Position numbers and translations under genes: made by a program. Positions 57,244 through 64,000 of a DNA stretch of 64,000 nt are shown piece by piece (position 1 is the first letter of the stretch; each line of letters begins with the position of its first letter). The notes under the pieces were generated by a model. The model ran no database searches and was not told where the DNA came from. It saw only the letters and a program-made list of their open reading frames with translations. Where the stretch lies: assembly GCA_964404165.1 (NCBI GenBank), contig CAYOIZ010000002.1:1-64000 (forward strand), given 5' to 3'. Source of the stretch: DASYLJ01 sp964404165 (lineage in GTDB: Bacteria; Desulfobacterota; Binatia; DP-6).

Positions 57244-58380
57244 TCAGCGTCGTGCGTAGAACGCGGCGATCGCATCCACGACGGCATCGACCTGCGTCGT
57301 CGTGAGCTGCGGGAAGAGCGGCAGGGCGATGACCTCGTCGGCCGCCCCTTCGGCGCAGGGCACACCGAGCGGCACGTCGCTCACGGCGGCGAGCGCCTGC
57401 TGCCGGTGCAGGGGAACGCGGTAGTAGACCTGCGACCCGATGCCGGCCCGGGTCAAATGTGTGACCAACTCGTCCCGCGCCCGGGCGCGCATCGTGTAGA
57501 CGTGGAACACGTGCGCCTCGCCGTCCGGCGCGGGCAGCTGCAGCGGCGCCGCGGGATGGCCGGCGAGGCCCCGCGCGCACAGCCGCTCGGCGTACCATCC
57601 GGCCACGGTGCGACGGCGCGCGTTCCAGTCGTCGAGATGCGGCAGCTTGGCGCCGAGCGCCGCGCACTGGACGGCGTCGAGCCGCGAGCACAGACCGAGG
57701 GCGTCGTGCTCGTACGGCCGCACGATGCCCTGGTTGCGGTCGCGCCGGACCTGGGCCGCGACCGCGTCGTCGGTCGTGAGCAGCATGCCGCCGTCGCCGA
57801 TGCCGCCCAGGTTCTTGGTGGGATAGAACGACAGGGCCCCGGCACGGCCGAATGCCCCGGCCCGGCGACCGCCGGCCCGTGCCCCCACGGCCTGGGCCGC
57901 GTCCTCGAGCATCCAGAGCCCGTACCGGGCCGCCACGGCGCCCAGGGCGTCCATCGGGGCCAGCCGGCCGAACAGGTGCACCGGCAGGATGCCCACGATG
58001 CCGCGCGGGTCGTGCTCGAGCACCGCGGCGACGGCCGCGGGGTCGAGGTTCAGCGTCAGCGGGTCGACGTCGGCGAACACCGGCCGCGCGCCGAGGCGGG
58101 CGATCGTGCTGGCGGTGGCGAAGAACGTGAACGGCGACGTCAGCACCCGGGTGCCGGGCCCCACCCCGCAGGCGGCCATCCCGAGCGCCAGCGCATCGGT
58201 GCCCGAGCCGACGCCGAGCGCGTGGGGGACGCCGCACCACGCCGCCATCGCCGCCTCGAAGCGCTCGAGGTGTGGGCCGAGGACGAATTGCTGACTCGCG
58301 AGCACCGCGCCGACGGCCTCGCGAACGGCGGCGCCCACCTCCGCATCCTGGGCTCGCAGGTCGAGAAACGGAACGGTCAC
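57244..58380 (-). CDS. DegT/DnrJ/EryC1/StrS aminotransferase
   Basis: A 378-residue PLP enzyme of the sugar-aminotransferase family. It has FLDLRAQDAEVGAAVREA at the start, VGSGTDALALGMAA (PLP phosphate loop), LEDAAQAVGA and the PLP Lys in SFYPTKNLGGIGDGG near residue 190. It probably aminates a nucleotide-linked keto sugar for envelope polysaccharide; the substrate is unknown and no other sugar gene adjoins. The GTG start at 58380 comes six bases after a -10-like box, so its mRNA may be nearly leaderless. Confidence 0.9.
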   Translation of the reverse strand: MTVPFLDLRAQDAEVGAAVREAVGAVLASQQFVLGPHLERFEAAMAAWCGVPHALGVGSGTDALALGMAACGVGPGTRVLTSPFTFFATASTIARLGARPVFADVDPLTLNLDPAAVAAVLEHDPRGIVGILPVHLFGRLAPMDALGAVAARYGLWMLEDAAQAVGARAGGRRAGAFGRAGALSFYPTKNLGGIGDGGMLLTTDDAVAAQVRRDRNQGIVRPYEHDALGLCSRLDAVQCAALGAKLPHLDDWNARRRTVAGWYAERLCARGLAGHPAAPLQLPAPDGEAHVFHVYTMRARARDELVTHLTRAGIGSQVYYRVPLHRQQALAAVSDVPLGVPCAEGAADEVIALPLFPQLTTTQVDAVVDAIAAFYARR

Positions 58381-58386
58381 GGGCGC

Positions 58387-58415
58387 GTCCTAGCCGCTCG
58401 TCGGATGCATGTCGA
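58387..58415 (-). promoter_or_regulatory. Candidate near-leaderless promoter of the DegT-family gene
   Basis: On the minus strand, TCGACA (58415-58410), 17 bases, TAGGAC (58392-58387), then six bases to the GTG at 58380. The geometry equals that of the TTGACA promoters at 21540, 37134 and 61889. Confidence 0.4.
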
Positions 58416-58469
58416 CAGGCCTCGTCCTTGTTCGTCCCTCGTCCGCCTTGTAGGGTGACGCTACAGCTC

Positions 58470-60806
58470 ATGGCACGCAGACCCCGTCGGGCGGGTGCGC
58501 TCAGGCGAATCCTCGGGTGGACCGTTCTCGCGGGTGTGCTCGCCGCAGGCATCGCCGGGTTCGTCCTCTATCGCGAGATCTCCACCGATCTCCCGCCGGT
58601 CGACCAGCTCCTCACCTATCAGCCCCCCGAAGCCACCCGCGTCTTCGCCGAGGACGGCACGCTGATCGGCGAGTTCTACGTCGAGCGGCGCTACGTCGTG
58701 CCGCTCTCGCGCGTCCCCGGTCACGTGCGGCTCGCCTTCCTCGCCGCCGAGGACGCCGACTTCTACCGCCACCGCGGTGTCGACCCGGTGAGCATCGGCC
58801 GCGCCTTCTACACCAACCTGGTGAAGCACTCCGTCGTCCAGGGCGGCAGCACCATCACCCAGCAGGTGGTGAAGACGCTGCTGCTCACGCCCGAGAAGAG
58901 CTACGAGCGCAAGGCGAAGGAGATGATCCTCTCGCTGCGCCTCGAGACCAAGCTCAGCAAGGACGACATCCTCTACCTGTACGTCAACCAGATCTACTTC
59001 GGCGCCGGCGCCTACGGCATCGCCGCCGCCGCGCGCACGTTCTTCGACGTCGACGTCGAGGACCTCAGCATCGCCCAGGCGGCGCTCCTGGCCGGCCTGC
59101 CGCAGCGGCCGAGCGACTACGATCCGCAGCGCCGCCCGAAGCAGGCCCACGCCCGCAAGCGCTACGTCCTCGAGCGCATGCGCGACGAGCGCTTCATCAC
59201 CGAGGCCGAGTACCTCGAGGCCATCAACGAGCAGATCGTCATCCAGCCCCGCAAGGCGGCGACGTACCTCGACGCGCCCTGGTACGTGGAGCACGTCCGC
59301 CGTCTGCTGGAAGAGCGCTATGGCGGCACCGCCGCCTCGCAGCTCGGGCTGCGCGTCTACACCGCCGTCGATCTCAACATGCAGCGCGCCGCCGAGGCCG
59401 CCCTGCAGCACGGACTGCAGGAGCTCGATCGCCGCCAGGGGTTCCGCGGTCCGATCCGTCACCTCGAGCCGAAGAAGATCGACAGCTACCTGACGCACGA
59501 GGCCAGCCTCGCCTCCCCCGACAGCCCGACGCGGCACGCCGTCGTCACCGGCGTGCGCGCGGGCGAGGTCCAGATCCGCACCGCGTGGGAGCGCGGCGCC
59601 ATCCCGGCCAGCGCGCTGGTCTACGGCAAGTCGCGGCTCACGCCGTCCACGTTCAAGGTCGGCGACGTCATCGCCGTCACGCAGTCGGGCGCGTCGCCCG
59701 ACGGCACCGCGCACTTCGTCCTCGACCAGGAGCCGCAGGTGCAGGGCGCCATCGTCGCGCTCGATCCCTACACCGGCCAGGTGAAGGCGATGGTGGGCGG
59801 CTACTCGTTCAATCGCAGCGTGTTCAACCGCGTCGTCCAGGCGCGACGGCAGCCCGGCTCCTCGATCAAGCCGCTCATCTACTCGGCGGCGATGGACCAC
59901 GGCTTCACGCCCGCCACGGTCGTGATGGACGCACCGATCTCGTTCCCGGGCGGTAGCGGCGGCGCCTGGACGCCGAAGAACTACGGCGGCAAGTACTACG
60001 GCCCGACGCCGCTGCGGGTCGCGCTCATGAAGTCGCTCAACACGGTGACGGTCCGTCTGGTCGACAGCATCGGCATCGACTACACGCGGAACTACCTGAA
60101 CAAGTTCGGCTTCTCGAAGCCGGCCCCGCGCAACATGTCGCTCGCCCTCGGCAGCGCCGAGGTCACGCCGCTCGAGCTGACGCGCGCCTACGGCGTCTTC
60201 GCGACACTCGGCAAGCGCTTCGATCCGCTCTTCATCACGGCCGTCACCGATCGCGAGGGCCGTCCCATCGACTTCGGCAACACGCGGCCGCGGTTCGAGC
60301 GCGTCATCAGCCCCGAGACCGCGTTCATCATGACCAGCATGATGGAGTCGGTGGTGCAGCGCGGCACCGGCAAGCGGGCCGCGGAGCTCGAGCGCCCGGC
60401 CGCCGGCAAGACCGGCACCACCAACGACACGCACGACGCCTGGTTCGTCGGCTTCACCCCCGACCTCGTCTGCGGCGTCTGGGTGGGCTTCGACTCCGAG
60501 CGCTCGCTCGGCGCCAAGGAGACGGGCGGGGTCGCGGCGGCGCCGATCTGGACCGAGTTCATGAAGAAGGCGCTCGACGGTCGTCCCGTCCTCGACTTCC
60601 CGGTCCCGGAGGGCGTGAGCTTCGCGCAGATCGATCCCGGATCGGGGCTGCGCGCCGTACCCGGCGGACACGCCGAGCTCGAGGTCTTCGTGCGCGGCTC
60701 CGAGCCGACGCAGTACGCCTCGCGTCCCGAGCCGGTCGAGCCGGCGCCCGCCGAGATCAACCCGGCGAGCGCACCCAGCGAAGCCCCCGTCCCCGACGGC
60801 TTCTGA
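58470..60806 (+). CDS. Penicillin-binding protein 1A (class A, bifunctional)
   Basis: A 778-residue peptidoglycan synthase. An N-terminal membrane anchor covers residues about 12-34. The glycosyltransferase (GT51) domain has catalytic Glu94 in AAEDADFYRHRGVD and GGSTITQQVVK. After an OB-like region comes the transpeptidase domain with PGSSIKPLIY (nucleophile Ser), KSLNTV and GKTGTTND. The C-terminal tail is Pro/Glu-rich. The start at 58470 gives MARRPRRAG, a typical basic cytoplasmic tail. It is monocistronic, in a divergent gap with the aminotransferase. Confidence 0.93.
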   Translation: MARRPRRAGALRRILGWTVLAGVLAAGIAGFVLYREISTDLPPVDQLLTYQPPEATRVFAEDGTLIGEFYVERRYVVPLSRVPGHVRLAFLAAEDADFYRHRGVDPVSIGRAFYTNLVKHSVVQGGSTITQQVVKTLLLTPEKSYERKAKEMILSLRLETKLSKDDILYLYVNQIYFGAGAYGIAAAARTFFDVDVEDLSIAQAALLAGLPQRPSDYDPQRRPKQAHARKRYVLERMRDERFITEAEYLEAINEQIVIQPRKAATYLDAPWYVEHVRRLLEERYGGTAASQLGLRVYTAVDLNMQRAAEAALQHGLQELDRRQGFRGPIRHLEPKKIDSYLTHEASLASPDSPTRHAVVTGVRAGEVQIRTAWERGAIPASALVYGKSRLTPSTFKVGDVIAVTQSGASPDGTAHFVLDQEPQVQGAIVALDPYTGQVKAMVGGYSFNRSVFNRVVQARRQPGSSIKPLIYSAAMDHGFTPATVVMDAPISFPGGSGGAWTPKNYGGKYYGPTPLRVALMKSLNTVTVRLVDSIGIDYTRNYLNKFGFSKPAPRNMSLALGSAEVTPLELTRAYGVFATLGKRFDPLFITAVTDREGRPIDFGNTRPRFERVISPETAFIMTSMMESVVQRGTGKRAAELERPAAGKTGTTNDTHDAWFVGFTPDLVCGVWVGFDSERSLGAKETGGVAAAPIWTEFMKKALDGRPVLDFPVPEGVSFAQIDPGSGLRAVPGGHAELEVFVRGSEPTQYASRPEPVEPAPAEINPASAPSEAPVPDGF

Positions 60807-60815
60807 CGTCGGACG

Positions 60816-61841
60816 TCAGAACGTCCAGTACGGCGCGTGGGCGGCGCGCAGGCGTTCGAGGAGCGGGTCCAGGCGGTGTGGCTTGCCGGTGACCAGCGGC
60901 GGCATCGCGGTCGCGCCGCGGAGGACGGCCAATGTCGTCGCGACGCCGTCGCCGATGGCGTCGAGGTCGTAGCCGCCTTCGAGGACGACGGCGATGCGAC
61001 CGCCCGCGGTCTCGTTCGCGAGCTGGTTGCACGCGCTCGCCATGGCGGCGAAGCCGGCGGGCGTCACCTGCAGGCCGCCGAGCGGATCGCGGATGTCGGC
61101 GTCGAAGCCGGCCGAGACGAGGACGAACTCGGGCGCGAACTGACGTCCCACCGGCAGCACCACCTCGTGGAACGCGCGCACGAACTCGGCGTCACCGAAG
61201 CCCGACGGGAACGGCAGGTTGAGCGTGCGACCGGCGCCCGCGCCGGTGCCCACCTCGTCGAGCGCGCCGGTGCCCGGATAGAAGGGATACTGGTGCGTCG
61301 AGACGTAGAGCACGTCGGGGTCGTGCTCGAAGACGTGCTGCGTGCCGTTGCCGTGGTGCAGGTCCCAGTCGACGATGATCAGCCGACGGATGCCGCGCTG
61401 GCGGAGATGCGCGGCGGCGATGGCGACGTTGTTGAAGAGGCAGAAGCCCATCGCGCGATCGCGCTCGGCATGGTGCCCGGGCGGACGCACGAGGGCGATG
61501 CCGTTCGCGATCTGGCCGTCGAGCACGGCGTCGGTGAGCTCGAGCAGGCCACCGGCGGCGAGGCGTGCGGCCTCCCACGACTGCGCCGACGTGCGGGTGT
61601 CCGGATCGAAGACGGTGCAGGCGTGGCCGGCGCTCGCCGCGACCTGCTCGACCAGCGCCGTCGTGTGGACGCGCGCGATCTCGTCGGCGGTGGCGAGGCG
61701 CGCGCCGATGCGGACGAGGCCCGCGGCGTCGCCGAAGCGATGATGCAGCACGCGCAGGCGATCGGGTCGCTCGGGGTGACCCGCACCGGGATCGTGCGCG
61801 ACCATGCGCTCGTCGAACACGAGCCCGGTTCCGCCAGCCAT
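60816..61841 (-). CDS. Histone deacetylase-family amidohydrolase (AcuC/HDAC-like)
   Basis: A 341-residue zinc-dependent deacetylase. Catalytic features are complete: RPPGHHAERDRAMGFCLFNN (His pair), IIVDWDLHHGNGTQ (zinc Asp and His), SAGFDADIRDPLGGL (zinc Asp) and LEGGYDL (Tyr). Bacterial members deacetylate acetyl-CoA synthetase, polyamines or other acylated molecules. The substrate here is unknown. I chose ATG 61841, with GGGG upstream and MAGGTGLVFDERM as opening; an ATG at 61853 is possible. It is divergent from the tat genes. Confidence 0.9.
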   Translation of the reverse strand: MAGGTGLVFDERMVAHDPGAGHPERPDRLRVLHHRFGDAAGLVRIGARLATADEIARVHTTALVEQVAASAGHACTVFDPDTRTSAQSWEAARLAAGGLLELTDAVLDGQIANGIALVRPPGHHAERDRAMGFCLFNNVAIAAAHLRQRGIRRLIIVDWDLHHGNGTQHVFEHDPDVLYVSTHQYPFYPGTGALDEVGTGAGAGRTLNLPFPSGFGDAEFVRAFHEVVLPVGRQFAPEFVLVSAGFDADIRDPLGGLQVTPAGFAAMASACNQLANETAGGRIAVVLEGGYDLDAIGDGVATTLAVLRGATAMPPLVTGKPHRLDPLLERLRAAHAPYWTF

Positions 61842-61888
61842 GCCCCGCGTCATAGCAGAGGCGTCACGGAGCGGCGACGCCATCGAAA

Positions 61889-61917
61889 TTGACACCCTGG
61901 AGCCTTTTCCCTAGGCT
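61889..61917 (+). promoter_or_regulatory. Candidate near-leaderless promoter of the tat genes
   Basis: TTGACA (61889-61894), 17 bases, TAGGCT (61912-61917), and the ATG at 61926. A perfect six-base inverted repeat (GGAGCC...GGCTCC) covers the -10 region. Predicted transcription begins one or two bases before the ATG. Confidence 0.45.
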
Positions 61918-61925
61918 CCGAATCG

Positions 61926-62237
61926 ATGTTCGGCATCGGCATGCCAGAGCTCATGGTGATCCTCGTGGTCGCGCTGGTGGTGCTGGGCCCGAAGCGTCTC
62001 CCCGAGGTCGCGCGCACCATCGGCAAGGCGGTTTCGGAGTTCCGGCGGCAGTCGTCCGAGATCATGGACGAGTTCACCGCCCAGGGGAGCTTCGACGACG
62101 AGGGCATGAAGCGCACGCGGCCACGGCCGAGCCAGGCCATCGCGCGCCCCGCACCGACGCCGCCCACCGACGGCGCTCCCGTCGCATCCACGGCCGCCAC
62201 TGCTGCCGACAAGCCCGTCCCCGACGGCCAGGCCTGA
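61926..62237 (+). CDS. Twin-arginine translocase subunit TatA/TatB
   Basis: A 103-residue single-span Tat component. The N-terminal membrane helix MFGIGMPELMVILVVALVVL is followed by the hinge GPKRLPE and an amphipathic helix VARTIGKAVSEFRRQ, then a disordered Pro/Ala-rich tail. The Glu at position 8 and GPKRLPE favour TatB, but the two are easily confused and only one such gene lies here. With TatC it exports folded proteins. tatC follows 25 bases downstream. Confidence 0.9.
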   Translation: MFGIGMPELMVILVVALVVLGPKRLPEVARTIGKAVSEFRRQSSEIMDEFTAQGSFDDEGMKRTRPRPSQAIARPAPTPPTDGAPVASTAATAADKPVPDGQA

Positions 62238-62262
62238 GCCCACACCGCCCGCCCGATCACCG

Positions 62263-63060
62263 ATGAGCGCCGAGGACGATGTCCGGATGCCGCTCACCGC
62301 GCATCTCGAGGAGCTGCGCACCCGGCTCATCCGCGCGCTGATCGGCGCGTTCATCGGCTTCGGCGTCTGCTACGGCGTCGTCGAGTGGCTGGTCGCGTTC
62401 CTGCTCGAGCCGCTCAAGGCGTTGCAGCCGGAGCAGGCGCTCATCATCGGCACCGGCGTCACCGACGCGTTCTTCACCAAGCTCAAGGTGGCATTCGTCG
62501 CCGGGCTCTTCGTCGCCAGCCCGATCATCTTCTACCAGCTGTGGCAGTTCGTCGCGCCCGGGTTGTACGAACGCGAGAAGCGCGTCGCCCTGCCCTTCGC
62601 GTTCTTCGCCTCGTTCTTCTTCTTCGCCGGCGCCGCCTTCTGCTACCACTTCGTCTTCCCGGTGGCGTTCGCCTTCTTCCTCGAGGAGTTCGGCTCCATC
62701 GGCGTCGCCCCGCAGATCCGGGTGAGCGAGTACCTGACCTTCACGTCGCGCATGCTGTTGGCGTTCGGCCTGACGTTCGAGCTGCCGGTCGGTACGTTCT
62801 TCCTGGCCCGCGTCGGCATGCTCACGCACAAGACGATGATCGGCTACCTGCGCTACGCCATCGTCACGATCTTCGTCGTCGCCGCCGTCCTCACCCCCGG
62901 CCCCGACATCGCCTCCCAGCTCCTGATGGCGACACCGCTCCTGGTCCTCTACGCGCTGAGCATCGGCATCGCTTACATGGTGGCCAAGCCAAAGCCCCCC
63001 GAAGCAGACGCAGACGCCGAAGCCGAGTCCGACGCGGACGAAGACGAAGACCCCGAGTAA
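62263..63060 (+). CDS. tatC: Sec-independent protein translocase TatC
   Basis: A 265-residue inner-membrane protein with six membrane segments, the receptor for twin-arginine signal peptides. The N-terminal MPLTAHLEELRTRLIRAL contains the conserved HLEELR. Later motifs are SPIIFYQLWQFVAPGLYEREK in the first periplasmic/cytoplasmic turn and RYAIVTIFVVAAVLTPGPDIASQ with the conserved TPxPD. The C-terminus is a strongly acidic tail (EADADAEAESDADEDEDPE), which is unusual. A long palindrome follows. Confidence 0.94.
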   Translation: MSAEDDVRMPLTAHLEELRTRLIRALIGAFIGFGVCYGVVEWLVAFLLEPLKALQPEQALIIGTGVTDAFFTKLKVAFVAGLFVASPIIFYQLWQFVAPGLYEREKRVALPFAFFASFFFFAGAAFCYHFVFPVAFAFFLEEFGSIGVAPQIRVSEYLTFTSRMLLAFGLTFELPVGTFFLARVGMLTHKTMIGYLRYAIVTIFVVAAVLTPGPDIASQLLMATPLLVLYALSIGIAYMVAKPKPPEADADAEAESDADEDEDPE

Positions 63061-63100
63061 CCCTCAGGGCCGGCGCAGACGACGGGCCCCCAAGCCACAG

Positions 63101-63235
63101 CCGGGGTGGGGTCCGCGGGCGCGGGGGCGCCCGAGCGGCGAGTTGCGAGACGCGCGGGGTTGCTGGGCGGGGTGCGGGGTGCCGCGCGAGCTCCGAGCAA
63201 GCCGGGCGCCCCCGCGCCCGCGGACCCCGCCCCGG
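63101..63235. repeat. Long palindromic intergenic element, copy B
   Basis: Two 33-base arms (63101-63133 and 63203-63235) are inverse complements with one mismatch, around a 69-base centre that includes GGTGCCGCGCGAG. The location between convergent tatC and the ferritin-like gene mirrors element A at 51611-51752. Arms and centres of the two elements are partly similar. Confidence 0.65.
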
Positions 63236-63239
63236 AGCG

Positions 63240-64000
63240 TCAGCGAGCCGCGGCCGCCGTCTGTCCCATCCCCGCCAGGAACTCGACGATCGCCGGCGGC
63301 ATCGACACCCCGTCGTCCTGCGTCGAGTCCGGCAGGTGCTCGAAGTGCAGCACGCCGATCTTCTCGAACGCGCCGCGCACCCGCGGCGTGAGCAGCCCGA
63401 GCCGCTTCAGGTTGGGCACGATCTTCGAGAACAGTATCTGGCGGAAGCCGCCCATGAACGGCGTGTCCAGCGACCACTGCACCCACTCGTCGACGTCCCA
63501 GCCGAGGCGCTCCCATACCTCGTGCATCAGGAGCCGATCGCGCATGAGATGCGCCGCCTCGATGACGAGCTCCTCGCGCTCGCGCAGCTCGGTCGACGTC
63601 ATGTCGCGATAGACCTCTTCGAGCGACAGCACGCCGAAGGCGACGTGGCGTGCCTCGTCGCGGATCACGTAGTTCGTGATCTGGTGCAGCAGCCGCTCGT
63701 GCGGGTTCATCAGGTGCATCATGCCGAACGCGGCCAGCGCCAGACCCTCGACCATGATCTGCATGCCGAGGTACGTCATGTCCCAGCGCGGCTCGCGGAT
63801 GATCTGCGACAGCAGCGTGTGCAGGTGCGGGTTCACGGGGAACGCGTAGGGCAGCTTCTCCGTCAGGTAGCGACGGTACACCTCGACGTGGCGCGCCTCG
63901 TCGGCCACCTGGCTGGCGGCGTAGAACTTCGCTTCCGTCCACGGCACGGTGTTGACGATCTGGGCGGTGGCGAGCAGCGCGCCCTGCTCGCCGTGCATGA
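63240..64000 (-). CDS. Ferritin-like di-iron protein (5' end outside window)
   Basis: At least 252 residues, running off the right edge, so the true start is not visible. Two metal-binding segments of the DEARH type are present (ASQVADEARHVEVY and NYVIRDEARHVAFG), and an early Glu in MHGEQGALLA would be the first ligand, implying missing upstream sequence. The pattern fits the ferritin-like/ribonucleotide-reductase-R2-like group, such as AurF-type N-oxygenases or R2-like oxidases. The substrate is unknown. Confidence 0.78.
   Translation of the reverse strand, partial: MHGEQGALLATAQIVNTVPWTEAKFYAASQVADEARHVEVYRRYLTEKLPYAFPVNPHLHTLLSQIIREPRWDMTYLGMQIMVEGLALAAFGMMHLMNPHERLLHQITNYVIRDEARHVAFGVLSLEEVYRDMTSTELREREELVIEAAHLMRDRLLMHEVWERLGWDVDEWVQWSLDTPFMGGFRQILFSKIVPNLKRLGLLTPRVRGAFEKIGVLHFEHLPDSTQDDGVSMPPAIVEFLAGMGQTAAAAR

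Noticed and set aside
1..64000. tRNA, rRNA or riboswitch genes and CRISPR arrays
   Set aside because: Scanning by eye found no cloverleaf with TTC-arm signature, no rRNA segments, no known riboswitch core and no repeat-spacer array; a covariance search would be needed to exclude small ncRNAs.

Overview
The window is high-GC DNA (roughly 70% by eye) with tightly packed bacterial genes. Neighbouring genes very often overlap by ATGA or GTGA, and convergent genes often share stop-codon bases. The outer-membrane lipoproteins, the Tat system, the CarD regulator, the EI-Ntr homologue, the sigma-54-type activator and the secreted proteins with a Thr-rich 'TTTTTLP' linker point to a diderm bacterium. 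The best guess is a GC-rich, uncultured delta-proteobacteria-like lineage such as Binatota. That placement is inference; no rRNA or tRNA gene is present to test it.

Layout. 1-2040: the edge of a mobile element, with a tyrosine integrase and two small minus-strand genes, one of which has a CXXCXGXG motif and an HTH-like region. 2041-5295: a dipeptide-type ABC importer without ATPase genes. 5292-9920 (minus): DUF1844, degP, tsaD, rsmA and mutM in one run. 10241-12126: a GT9 glycosyltransferase and a divergent cysteine synthase. 12217-12708: carD. 13109-13625: two Lpp/OprI-like alanine-zipper lipoproteins. 13705-15961 (minus): rsmD, coaD and an aspartate aminotransferase. 16033-21509 (minus): five overlapping genes (ygfZ, an amidohydrolase, two crotonases and an acyl-CoA ligase), divergent from a BadI-like gene. 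22360-24801 (minus): a small protein, a DGQHR-domain protein, a GST and a Rieske ferredoxin. 24835-29821: a Tam-like methyltransferase, a PRPP synthetase, a secreted beta-helix protein, a phosphoesterase and a HAD hydrolase. 30177-32877 (minus): an HDOD protein with an unusual sigma-54-type activator. 33031-37400: a Cys-rich secreted protein, a D,D-carboxypeptidase, a GT39-like membrane protein and a third alanine-zipper protein. 37445-40514: a ThDP enzyme, a THUMP protein and an enoyl-CoA hydratase. 40554-44132: two large secreted proteins. 44189-51567: two tandem XRE regulators followed by a transglutaminase-DUF2126 / ATP-grasp-alpha-E / transglutaminase operon. 51759-58380: a double GNAT, an SBP56-like lipoprotein, a small unknown, ptsP and a DegT aminotransferase. 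58470-64000: PBP1A, an HDAC-like deacetylase, TatA/B-TatC and an edge-truncated ferritin-like protein.

Most promising for follow-up are the transglutaminase/ATP-grasp/alpha-E operon with its paired HTH genes, which looks like a complete predicted peptide-modifying system. Next come two long palindromic intergenic elements (51611-51752 and 63101-63235), the Lpp-like lipoprotein family, the DGQHR protein with its coupled 77-residue partner, and several -35-like boxes placed 35-37 bases before start codons, which suggests near-leaderless mRNAs.
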